Assembly: GCA_004194705.1 (NCBI GenBank)
Contig: SADC01001291.1
Location: 806,001-870,000 of the forward strand
Length of the DNA stretch: 64,000 nucleotides
Source: Ditylenchus dipsaci
Lineage: Eukaryota; Nematoda; Chromadorea; Rhabditida; Anguinidae
Reading direction: 5' to 3'
This document shows positions 1 through 9,508 of the stretch, piece after piece. The translations under genes were made by a program, and so were the position numbers. The notes beneath the pieces were generated by a model. It was not told the origin of the DNA and ran no database searches. It saw only the letters and a program-made list of their open reading frames with translations. The number at the start of each line of letters is the position of its first letter. Position 1 is the stretch's first letter.

Positions 1-204
1 GCCGTTTTTTTATCTGTCCCGTCCCGAGTGTTTCCCCGATGTTTCTATATTTTCCGACTTTTCTTATATTAATAGGTTGGGACGTCCCGTCGTGAAGGTT
101 TTTTGGAGTTTTATCCGTTTCACATCCCGTCACAAATTTTTTTTATTCAATGCATCATATACAAGCACAAAATGATCACAGTATTCTACTCTAATTTATT
201 CATT

Positions 205-1045
205 CCCGTCAACAATAAAAATACTGAACACTCCAGAACAATAGCAACAGTGAATGAATTTATACTTGAGTTGGTCATCCTCTCTTTTTTTTCCTACCCA
301 AGGGATCAGCTGTGGCGTGCCTCGGAAACTCGATCGCTCCTTCTTTTCGCATGACCAGGAGCGCGTGCTTGCAGGACCCTTCTTCACGCCAGCAAAGCAA
401 TTGCATGAGAACTTCTCATTGAGAAGTAGCAAGGCCAAATGAGCGAAGGACTGATGACATGGAAAAGTGATCTCAAGTCCTGGAATGTTTAATTCGTGAA
501 AATGAGCTGAAAACCAACACATAGAAACCTACCAAGTACTGTTCCCAATTTACCAAGTGAAGACCATTGATGAACAGATCGTAGCATTGAACAATGTCTT
601 GATTGGTGAATTTTGCTGATGGCATCACGAATACGTTGTTGCTTCAGTAGAGTGGACGTCGCTCTTCTCCAAGAACGTGCGCATCGCGGTACAAATCTTG
701 TTGGATAGATGGCACTATGGCGACAGTCTGGAAGCAACACTTGTAAGATGCATACAAGCGGCAAAAAAGTATTAGCGAATTACCTGGTGATCAGGGCATT
801 TGCTGCATCCTCTCAGCAGCTCGCAGAAAAGGACAGAGGAGCAGAAGCTTGCGAAGAGTGCTGCAGTATTTAATGACGCGATTCCAAGACTCAGGGCCAT
901 TATTTGTCGACGGATAAGCGGAGAAACCTTCGTACCAACCATTCAGGCTCGAGTTCACCCAGGAAGTTTAGAAGTACAAGATGAACACAGTCTTGATGGC
1001 TTCTTGCGTTGCATACTTCAAAGCCCAATATTTCAACAGTGCGCG
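205..1045 (-). pseudogene. MULE (Mutator-like) transposase, C-terminal remnant
   Basis: Read on the minus strand, three exon-like blocks give the C-terminal part of a MULE transposase. About 1030-789 carries the motif WYEGFSAYPSTNNGPESWN, the 'pstNNalEs' block of the family. About 742-536 holds FVMPSAKFTNQDIVQCYDLF and ends at a GTAGGT donor. About 464-205 holds a SWIM-type zinc-binding signature, CNCF followed by CKHALLVMRKEGAIE. SWIM fingers close many animal and plant MULE transposases. The copy is dead: there is a TAA before TSWVNSS, a TGA where Trp is expected after RPLY, and a 1-nt shift between the two SWIM halves. The DDE catalytic core is not present. Exon limits are approximate. The family call is secure; how the blocks splice together is inferred. 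Confidence 0.72.
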
Positions 1046-1152
1046 TGCAGCTGTAAAAGAGGTGAGCAATCGATACACAAAATGACATGCATGACAGAGA
1101 CATGCTTTAAAGAGAAAGAATTAAAAGATGATAGAAACAGTAGAGACGCAAA

Positions 1153-1296
1153 GATCTGTGGCCAATTTTTAAATCTGTGGCCAATTTTTAAATATTGTGG
1201 CCAATTTTTAAATCTGTGGCCAATTTTCAAATATCTGTGGCCAAAATTAAATATTCTGTGGCCATTTTTCACAGTTCTGTGGCCAAAATTAAATAT
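1153..1296. repeat. tandem repeat, unit about 18-20 bp
   Basis: About seven degenerate copies of a unit reading CTGTGGCCAATTTTTAAAT lie head to tail; the later copies change to CTGTGGCCAAAATTAAAT. The array sits just upstream of the MULE remnant on its minus strand, so it may be that element's subterminal repeat block. No matching inverted array was found on the other side. Confidence 0.8.
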
Positions 1297-1393
1297 AACC
1301 TTTAAAAGTACTGCCTAATCTGTGTACTTGGCTGCTTTTCATTTTTTTGACCTGTTGTAGTTATTTATTCTCAACTTTAAATGAAAAAAAATT

Positions 1394-1490
1394 AAAGGGG
1401 CACGCTCGCGTCTGATGGGAATCTTTTAAAAAGCGGGCACCAGCTTAATTCAAAAAAGAATTATTTTGACATATAAATTTTAGTTGAGTA
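1394..1490 (-). repeat. SINE 3'-part fragment
   Basis: This shares the block TTAAAGGGGCA...GATGGGAATCTTTTAAAAAGCGGGCACCAG with the better copies near 35029, 45175 and 48655. Only the non-tRNA part is present. The low similarity suggests an old copy. Confidence 0.4.
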
Positions 1491-2094
1491 CCCTGCTGAG
1501 AATAAGTAATCGAAAACACTTATTTCGTTTACTAAAATTGTTGGCCTAGTGGTTAATTGTTAGAAATCGTCAGAAAATAAAAAACAAAGCAGTCAAACAA
1601 AAACTCCAAAACTTATCAATTTTCGGAAATTTAGCCTATTTTAGCCAATAAAAAAGCTCCAATAAGTTTGAAACCCAGCGTTGATGATTTTGTTAGATAT
1701 CATTTTTACACCAATTTCTGAAATAAAGAAAATAAAAATGAGGGTTTTACCCAGTGGTAGTCTAACCCGTGACTTCGGCGTTGCGTGTATAAAGTTTCTT
1801 CACCCTTAATTTTTATGAAAAAAATAAAAAAAAATGGCGAAAAAAGTTAAAAATTGGTGGTTTTTAGAGCAAAAGTGAAGTTTTTTAAAACAACATTGGA
1901 GCTCGGGATTCAACGAATTTCAGGATCGGAATCGGGATTCTGGGAACTGATCGGGTGGCATGGGGCTATAAGGTTATAATGGTTATAAGGTAAGCGGGAT
2001 AAGGTTACTGCATGAGTTTCACACCTTTCAACTAATACGACCCACTGAAAATTGACAGACGGGTTCCACAATCAAAATTTCGGTGCGTTATCGT
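1491..2094. other. no gene seen
   Basis: AT-rich non-coding sequence with no protein-like reading frame, no RNA gene and no clear repeat borders that I can support. Confidence 0.5.
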
Positions 2095-2290
2095 TTCAGC
2101 ACTTTTTTCAAATGAAAAAAAGGACGAAACGTTTCGTGATTTTTTTTCAAAAGAAAAAAGTGCGAAACGTTTCGTCCTTTTTTTCATTCTAAGATTGCCT
2201 TGGTCCCCCCTGTTGTTTTTTTTCATTTAAGAATATTTTCATTTAATGATTGCCTTGGTCCCCCCTGTTGTTTTTTCGAAAATTTTTAAA
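2095..2290. repeat. foldback-family repeat with AAACGTTTCG palindromes and the CCTTGGTCCCCCC block
   Basis: Two copies of a palindrome around GACGAAACGTTTCGTCC are followed by two copies of TGCCTTGGTCCCCCCTGTTGTTTTTT. The same two blocks recur near 4228-4481, 4567-4652 and 8694-8820, and in weaker form near 10335, 42515 and 48450. This is a dispersed non-coding repeat family; no transposase is associated with it here. Confidence 0.65.
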
Positions 2291-2294
2291 TTGT

Positions 2295-2412
2295 GTCCGA
2301 ACTACCCCAAACCACTCAAAACCACCTCAAGCCACCCAAAACATCCAAAAATGGCCAAAAGCACCCAACACAACCAAAACCAACCAAAACCACCCGAAAC
2401 CATCCAAAACTA
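2295..2412. repeat. low-complexity ACC-rich tract
   Basis: An irregular run of AACCACCCAAAACC-type units. The reverse-complement tract is at about 4497-4575, next to the same AAATTGTGTCCGAAC-like border, so both belong to one repeat family in opposite orientations. Confidence 0.7.
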
Positions 2413-3190
2413 CTCCAAATAAAACTTTTGCGGGAATTGAAATTTTTCAGTCTGAATCAATGAAATCAAGTGGTCGTCCACTTGGATCAAAAGATTTAGT
2501 CTTTTATTTAATACATTTTTCGGTTGGATATTTTGCGGTGGACATTCGTTCATTTATGAATCTCTGATGATCAATATCTAATGGTCTTAGTTCTTACTCA
2601 TAATCAATGGTCTCATTCCATCCTCACTAATATTGATAACTCTTCAACAGCTTTGAACTATCTTTAATGTTCCTGCTTCATTCTTAAAAGGCCATGACCA
2701 CGCGTTCTCCGCCAATTAAATTTTTTCCGTCTAATCATTGAATTTCTGTACGGATTTTCAGCTTAGTTTCTAACAAAGCAAGGCCTGGAATTTAATTTTA
2801 GTTGAAGCTATGTTAGAAACCAAGTTAAAAAGTCCGTACAGATATTCAATCATGCGGAATTTTCTTAAATTGGCGGGGGACAACCATTGTCGTAGACGGC
2901 AATGGCCCTTTAAGGGTCCTGAGCGACCTTCAATGGTCGTTCAGAACTTTCGCGTACGCGGTCCTGGTCGGTCTTCATTAGTCTTGATCAATCTTTATCG
3001 GTACAGTGTCGCACAGAATTTTTCTCATATACACCTTAATCTTGGATATGTTGAATAATTTGTTGAGTTATATAATATTTAGACAGTTTTAATAGCTGAA
3101 AAAATTGGCCACAAAATTTTAATGACCAAACGTAATTGACACATACCGGCTTCCACAAACTATACTAAAAATTTTAATCCAACAAAAATT
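2413..3190. other. no gene seen; fragments of repeats
   Basis: A single copy of the AAGTGGTCGTCCACTTGGAT border seen in the 28.3-29.1 kb repeats lies near 2467. Around 2765-2850 there is a loose inverted repeat (TAACAAAG...GTTAGAAAC). Nothing coding can be supported. Confidence 0.5.
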
Positions 3191-3255
3191 TATTGGCCAC
3201 TTTTAATGACACCAGAGAAGGAACAGCAAAGTGCAAATGGAATATAAGGATATGT

Positions 3256-3634
3256 TTATTTGTCGATATTCTCTTCGGTGTGCTTTCCCTTGAGAGCTTC
3301 AGTGACCCGGGCACGATCAGCAGCCTTGCGCTCAAGCATTCCACGGCGGTCCTTGTCCAACATCAGCTTGGTAATAGAAATGTCCGAAGCATCAATCCCT
3401 GAAATGTCCACGCGTGACAATGACTTCATCATCAGTTCTGAAAAACAATGTGATCGAATTAGGATACAGATCTACAGCAACTGACCGGATAGGAACAGAG
3501 CGCACTCCATGCTTGTTGCGAAGATCCTTGGAGAGAGGCGCCGACACGATCTTCCTCTTAATGTGAGACGGAGCGTTGGAATGGAATTTGCGAGACTTGC
3601 GAGCCGGCGAGGAGACCAAGGGATTCAGCTTCAT
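3256..3634 (-). pseudogene. RPL26: ribosomal protein uL24 (RPL26), internally deleted
   Basis: The start ATG (3634-3632) follows a 5'UTR intron ending in a T-rich TTTTCAG. Exon 3634-3486 encodes the uL24 N-terminus, including [17 protein letters not shown], and is joined across a 48-bp intron (3485-3438) to [15 protein letters not shown], the KOW start. At 3401/3400 the reading frame jumps directly to the C-terminal part ([19 protein letters not shown] to the stop at 3258-3256). Compared with the family, about 33 codons between RGHF and GIDAS are missing, and the two halves are 1 nt out of frame. uL24 binds 23S/28S rRNA near the exit tunnel and is essential. Introns and 5'UTR are retained, so this is not a processed copy. 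It is either an assembly deletion in the real gene or a broken paralogue. Confidence 0.85.
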
Positions 3635-4227
3635 TCTTCAAGAGGCTTCTTCAGACGCAGAAAGTACTCTGAAAAAAAATAGATTTTGAACATCCGATAA
3701 CATTACACAACATATCTAAGATTGAGATTTTAGATCATTTAAAAAAATTCCAGGTTATGGCGACTCAACTATTGTCGCGCAAAATAATATGGGAAGAGCA
3801 TAACATTTCCATAAGAGCTAGAAAAAAATCGAAAGAAAATCAAATAAAGTCCGCTCTCGATAAACCGTCACATTGTGGTTACCCGATTTAGTCAGGTACA
3901 CGACATTTACAGGAAATGGCACCCTCGATAAACCACCAGCAAACCGGCGTCTCCAGAGGTGGCGGTCTATCGAGAGTGTACTGTATGCCGAAAGACAATA
4001 AAAACACAAAATGCTAGTTTAAATTAATTTGTAGATAAATTGACCGTTGATCAATTGACCTAGAGCCGACCGATTCGTGTGTGAGCCGATTGGGTGTGGA
4101 TCAATTCGATTAAGGCTCGAGGATACCACTACATGAGTACCACCACCGAAGTTGCACCACCCAGGAAGAGCTGCCTTGAGCTGCCTGAGGACCATTACCT
4201 GAGTACCAACACCTGGGTTTCCCGGGG

Positions 4228-4481
4228 ACTCATATAGAAAGGGCCCCCAAATTTTTGAAAATTTTGCCTTGGTCCCCCTGTTGTTTTTTTGTTCAGAATT
4301 CAAAATTTTATGATGTATTTGATGATTAATAAAATAATTATTGTGTTTTTTATGCAAATTTAAATATTAGCTGCTAACTGAAAGAATATAAAAATTATAA
4401 AATTGTAAAAAATTCCAAAAAAAACAACAGGGGGACCAAGGCAAATATTTTCAAAAATTTGGGGGCCCTTTCTATATGAGT
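4228..4481. mobile_element. foldback element (about 254 bp)
   Basis: The terminal inverted repeats run about 60 bp each: ACTCATATAGAAAGGGCCCC continues through a CAAATTTTTGAAAAT stretch to TTGCCTTGGTCCCCCTGTTG, and the right arm is its reverse complement. There is no coding capacity. Its inner block is the same CCTTGGTCCCCC motif found in the other foldback repeats of the window. Confidence 0.75.
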
Positions 4482-4988
4482 TCCTTTCCCGGTGGCTCGA
4501 AGTGTTTGGGTAGTTTGGGTGAATTTGGGTGGTTTTGGGTGGTGTGGGGTGGTTCAGACACAATCTGAAAATTTTGCAAAAAAAAAAACAACAGGAGGGA
4601 CCAAGGCAGTCTTAGAATGAAAAAAAAGGACGAAACGTTTCGTCCTTTTTTTTTGGGACACGGTCATTTCCCCGAAAGGTACGTTTCCCCGAAAAGTTCA
4701 TTTCCCCGAAAAGTTCATTTCCCCGAAAAGTATCATTTCCCCGAAAAAATTTGAATCTCTATATAGTATTTTGGTCGGTTGTGTCCGTCACACTTTTGAC
4801 TTCGGAGGCGAAAAATGTGTCGTAGATAGGGAAATTATTTTGTCGCTAATCCTATCGTGTTCTCCAGAATGTAAGCTTTTGTTTGAAAATAAGATCGTCG
4901 AGAAATACGCATTCTAAGAGGGGCATTTGCTGATAAACTCGCAATCCTAATTGAACAAAATAGTTAAGCTAAGGAATTTATTGTGTAA

Positions 4989-6693
4989 CAGGCCTGTGCA
5001 CGGGCCCACTTTTTCGCGGCCCGGCCCGGACATTTTTTTTTGGCCCGGCCCAGCCCGGCCCGGAACCTAATTTTTTTTTCGGGCCCGGCCCGGGCCGGGC
5101 TGGCCCGTAGTATAATCAACTGTCAGTGCAATTTCTAACATATTCAAAAAATCAAGCAAAAAATAGAGTGGGAGACTTTATTATTCAACATCACTCGAAA
5201 CGCAATATTTTTTCTATTATTTATTTTCTAACACAAATAGAGAAATATTGATTATGTAAAAAAGTTTCTCTACTCTTTTTCATCAATTGACTCATCGCTG
5301 TACCTAATTTATTCCTTAAAATACTCAGTTTCCAAGTCAGGAGTGAAATATCTCGGGATTCAGTCCACTTTTTGCAAAGCAGTTTTTGCAAACAAAAATA
5401 GACAAGTTGTATCTTCAGAATTACCTAAACGAAAAAAACCTAAACAAGCTTAATAGTAATCAGTTCAACCCTGTACGATAAATTCTATTTTTAGCCTCAC
5501 TTTTTTTTGTCTTGAGCGGAATTTGAAATTTCACAGCAAGTTGTAAGCTTTGAGGGCAGTTCCATAAGCAAATTGACCATGCTAAACACGAATCCGATGT
5601 CAAAAATCTAGGTTTCTACAGCGAAATTAAAGTTTTACGTAAAAATCGTTTTCGAACTTTTTTGAGAGTCTTGTTAAACACTAAGAAAGCCTGTTTTCTG
5701 CCATGTTTACTTTATTTTTTTGCACAAGAATGTTCCATTTTAATTGCTCTGTCTTTTGCGCTATAGTAGAGCCGTAAGGATTTTTGGAATCGCGAAAAAT
5801 TTTGACTTTTTATTCAAAAAAATACGTTTACAAAAAGTGGCGAAAATCATTTTTTTTGCTGGTAGTACAATATTTCAGAATTATTTTTGGCAGTGTGATA
5901 TACCGTTAGAAAGCTCTAATTCTGGGCTTTCCGACGGTATAAAAAACAATACAAAAATTTATAGAAATCATAAGAAAAATGAAAATTAACGATAGCTTAA
6001 AAACGCGAAAAACAAGGTTTCAAAAATGGGCCGTTTCTCATATTCTTAGTGCGAATTTTGAAAAACTAATAACACAGGCGTGCTCAGTGTTAAACTCTGC
6101 ATCGAAATAAACCAATGTAACAACCGGTATTTTACGTGTTAAGTGCTAGCTGCGATCACGGATGAGTGATTCAAATGATTGTAAGTAAATCTGAAGATAA
6201 AACTTGTCCATTTTTGTTTGCAAAAAGCTGCTTTGAGATATTTTACTTTTAGCCACGTTACTTTTAGTTGTTACCGCGATTGTTACTACGGCCCCAGGAA
6301 CTTTTTTGACTTGTTTCGAATTTTATTTCTAAAAATTTCACACTATTACATAGCCCTGGATTTAAGCTTTCTAACAAGCCATTAATTGATTCAATGCGAT
6401 TTCAAAAAAGTTTCAAAAACAAGTCTTTGTATGAACAGAACTTTCTTCAAACTTTTAAAAATTCCAGTAAGTCAGTCAACAAATTGTTGAAAACCCGAAA
6501 TCCGTGACTACATTTTGATACAAGACTTAAATTTTTTTTTTAAAGTTGGATTTGATAAGGTATATTTAAGATTAATAAATTCCGGCCCGGCCCGTCGATT
6601 TTCGAGCCCGGCCCGTAAGCAATTTTGAAAGTTGGGCCCGGCCCGGGCCTCAAAAATCACGGCCCGGGCCGGGCCGGCCCGTGCACAGGCCTG
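4989..6693. mobile_element. hAT-like non-autonomous element, TSD TTGTGTAA
   Basis: The termini are CAGGCCTGTGCACGGGCC and its reverse complement. The 8-bp duplication TTGTGTAA is exact (4981-4988 and 6694-6701). GC-rich GGCCCGGCCC subterminal runs lie at both ends. A second, weaker inverted pair (about 5370-5420 and 6190-6250, with TTTTTGCAAACAAAAATAGAC) makes the interior partly palindromic. No transposase frame was seen. Confidence 0.85.
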
Positions 6694-6703
6694 TTGTGTA
6701 ATA

Positions 6704-7493
6704 ACTGGTGTCCAAAAAGTTCGGAGCGGACTTTTAAGCTTAATTTTTGAAATGAAAATTATGCAATAAAAAAATTCCAAATATACAGTTTTGTTGCCCT
6801 GAGTCTCCTCTTTCCAATGGCATATTCAACTTAGCTTGATTATTCTGGATAACTCACCATTTGGGTCCAAACACTTGTCTGGTCATTTTGAGAAGGTTAC
6901 CCGCGTTTTCATCACTTTAACTGGGCAAATGTTTTATTGAGTTTTGAGCGTCACGACACAATTTTATCACCATGTTGTAGCGCAGCTCAAGAGCTACAAA
7001 ACCCATATTACAGAATGATTTTTGAAAATCTGAGTATTGAGATATGGCCTTTTAGAAAAAACCAGTTTCTTGAAAAAACGACCAAAATCAGAAAAATTGG
7101 CAAAAACTTGCGTTTTCGTCATTTTTTCAAGAAAATGGTTTTTTCCAAAAGGCCATATCTCAATACTCAGATTTTCAAAAATCATTCTGTAATATGGGTT
7201 TTGTAGCTCTTGAGCTGCGCTACAACATGGTGATAAAATTTTGTCGTGACGCTCAAATTCAATAAAACATTTGACCAGTTAAAGTGATGAAAACGCGGTA
7301 ACCTTCTCAAAATGACCAGACAAGTGTTTGGACCCAAATGGTGAGTTATCCAGAATAATCAAGCTAAGTTGAATATGCCATTGGAAAGAGGAGACTCAGG
7401 GCAACAAAACTGTATATTTGGAATTTTTTTATTGCATAATTTTCATTTCAAAAATTAGCTTAAAAGTCCGCTCCGAACTTTTTGGACACCAGT
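6704..7493. mobile_element. Tc1/mariner-type palindromic MITE, 790 bp, TA target
   Basis: The element starts ACTGGTGTCCAAAAAGTTCG and ends with its reverse complement; TA is duplicated at 6702-6703 and 7494-7495. The arms are about 390 bp each and differ at only a few positions, so the entire element folds into one long hairpin. It lies 9 bp beyond the end of the hAT-like element. Confidence 0.85.
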
Positions 7494-7532
7494 TACAACA
7501 AATAATCCAAGATCAAGACAAATAAGAAGTTT

Positions 7533-8374
7533 TCAAATATCATTCATAACATAATTGTTAGCTAACCCTTTCAAAAAATCTTCGGTGCTGCGCTCTTCAT
7601 ATTCCTCCACGATTCTAAGAATGCGAGCGTCCACTTCTTTGTAGACAGTGCGCTTCCCTTTTGGACGCTTTCCAGCTTGCCATTGCAGATATTTTTGATC
7701 GCGCCCCTGCTGAACGTTTTTGAGACAGTTGATGAAATTCCAAAATCCGGGATGACAGACGTCCAACTCCATTTGAATCCTGTGGTTTGCTGCCTCTGCG
7801 AAGTTGTTAGTTCGGTGGCTGCCGTTAAGCGTGCGTTCGTAAACCTTTCAAAGAGAATGAGCAAACATGGGAACGACCATATTTCCGCGCCTGTTGACAA
7901 ATCCTGAACAACATGATAAAGTGATTGAACTGAGCAATAAAATAATCACATACCAATGTAATACGTTTGGAACCAATCAAGTATGGGATCCAGTTCTTCT
8001 GGCAATAATTCTTCCAGTTCAGCAAATACGGGCATCAGATCCTCTGGTTTGACAAAAGCCATAGCTGTTATCATTCCTTGACAAACTTAATGCTAAACCA
8101 GACTCGAAAAGTAGTGAATCTTACGGCATTTCACGGCAAAGTCTGACTCTGTCTCGTAACGTCGTTTGAGTCCAGCAACATTAAGCTTCTTGATCATGTT
8201 ATGCACCAGATGGAAGAAGCAACCCCACACATCGGATTCTGGAAAAACCACTTCCAGAGCACTGATCACGGCCATCTCAAAGTCGATAGAGACACTTGAA
8301 GGAATAAAGTCAGGCCAAATGCGTCGAATTATTCGAAAAAGCTTCTCGTAGGTTGCTTGTAATATCACAGCCAT
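7533..8374 (-). pseudogene. MULE transposase fragment
   Basis: On the minus strand, 8374-8118 encodes IDFEMAVISALEVVFPES followed by GCFFHLVHNMIKK, the third-acid and GC-x-FHL block of the MULE DDE domain. A short intron with a GTAAGA donor leads to FVKPEDLMPVFAELEELLPE, then a second intron leads to [28 protein letters not shown] and a C-terminus ending [12 protein letters not shown] at the Trp position after FAHSL breaks the frame. The N-terminal DNA-binding part and the first catalytic acids are missing. It lies between the inverted TTTCCCCGAAAAG ends, so it is the degraded transposase of that element. The retained introns resemble host introns in size. Confidence 0.8.
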
Positions 8375-8779
8375 CGTCTACCTCTTTTAACACTCTTTGC
8401 ACCATACTAGCCATAGCTGAAAACTATTCTAAAAACTTGTCATGGAAAGCAGCATATAAAAAGAGGACGAACAAGAAGAAGTAACAGACAAGACGAAACA
8501 TCAAATTGATATTTATCCGTTTAACAAAATTCTGTTCATAACACAACTTTATTCAAATAATGAATATTTTCAGGGAAACAAACTTTTCGGGGAAATGATA
8601 ATTTTCGGGAAATGAACTTTTCGGGGAAATGAACTTTTCGGAGAAACGTACTTTCGGGAAATGAACTTTTCGGGGAAACGATACGTACCCTCTGAAAATT
8701 TTGCAAAAAAAAACAACAGGAGGGACCAAGGCAGTCTTAGAATGAAAAAAAGGACGAAACGTTTCGTCCTTTTTTTCAT

Positions 8780-9480
8780 TTGAAAAAAAAGCACGAAACG
8801 TTTCGTCCTTTTTTTCATTTGAAAAAAAGCGCTGAAACGTCCCTTTACCAAAATTTCTTTTGTAAAATCAAAAAAAAAATTTTGATGGGTTTCCAAATTT
8901 TAATTTTGAAACGTATCAAAAAAATTCTTCTGATTATACGAATCAAATTCGGAATGTGGAACCCATCTGTCAATTTTCAGTGGCTTCTATTAGCCAAAAG
9001 TTATGAAACCATGCAGAAACTTTTTGAGTTGCTTATAAACAACCGCGAACTTATGGACCAACCCAATATTTGTCAAGAAAAAATTGTGTTTGCTAGCACG
9101 AGGATTCGAACCTGTTCGAAAATTTTGAATTGGCGGTTTCGAGGACCAAATGACCGTCGCCCAGCTTTTACTATATCATTAATTGCCTTCATGGACAAGC
9201 ATGGGAACGAACTTCATCTCTGCGGTCATAAAAACCTGCGTTAAAGTGTGTTAAAATAGCCATGGGTCGAAGTTGTAAATGGTTTGTGTGGAAAAACTTA
9301 TTTACTAGTTTGTCATATTATTCCTGTTGCGATTATTTTTTCTTGTCTAGCATTGCGCTTGTATTTTTTTAAAGGAATTTTATTAAATGTAAGTGCGTGT
9401 GTAGCAACTTTAGGTGAATACAGAGATTAGGATGGGTTCTTCTTCCCAATTTTAACAACAAATACATATGCATATATACT
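8780..9480. other. no gene seen
   Basis: This begins with another AAACGTTTCG palindrome pair (8750-8810). A reading frame spans 8780-9244, but it starts inside the repeat, is AT-driven, and contains a B-box-like GGATTCGAACC (about 9102), which suggests a tRNA-derived repeat rather than protein. Confidence 0.5.
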
Positions 9481-9508
9481 TGTGTAAAGCCAAAAAAAGA
9501 GGTCACTC

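Larger units (their letters stand above)
4655..8690. mobile_element. Mutator-like element with subterminal TTTCCCCGAAAAGTTCA repeats
   Basis: The left end (4655-4755) carries five TTTCCCCGAAAAG-type units and the right end (8575-8690) carries them inverted. A MULE transposase remnant lies at 7533-8374 between them. The whole is flanked by an 85-bp direct repeat (about 4567-4650 and 8694-8776) that belongs to the foldback family and is far longer than a normal 9-bp MULE duplication. Inside the left half sit a hAT-like element (4989-6693) and a mariner-like palindrome (6704-7493), both inserted later. Confidence 0.65.

Noticed and set aside
600..7860. TGA read as tryptophan or selenocysteine (after RPLY near 650 and after FAHSL near 7846)
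   Set aside because: Both lie in decayed transposases at Trp positions, a simple G-to-A change. Intact genes use TGG for Trp and some end in TGA.
8780..9244. 154-codon plus-strand frame
   Set aside because: Begins inside a repeat palindrome, has no motif or splice context, and contains a B-box-like tRNA motif.
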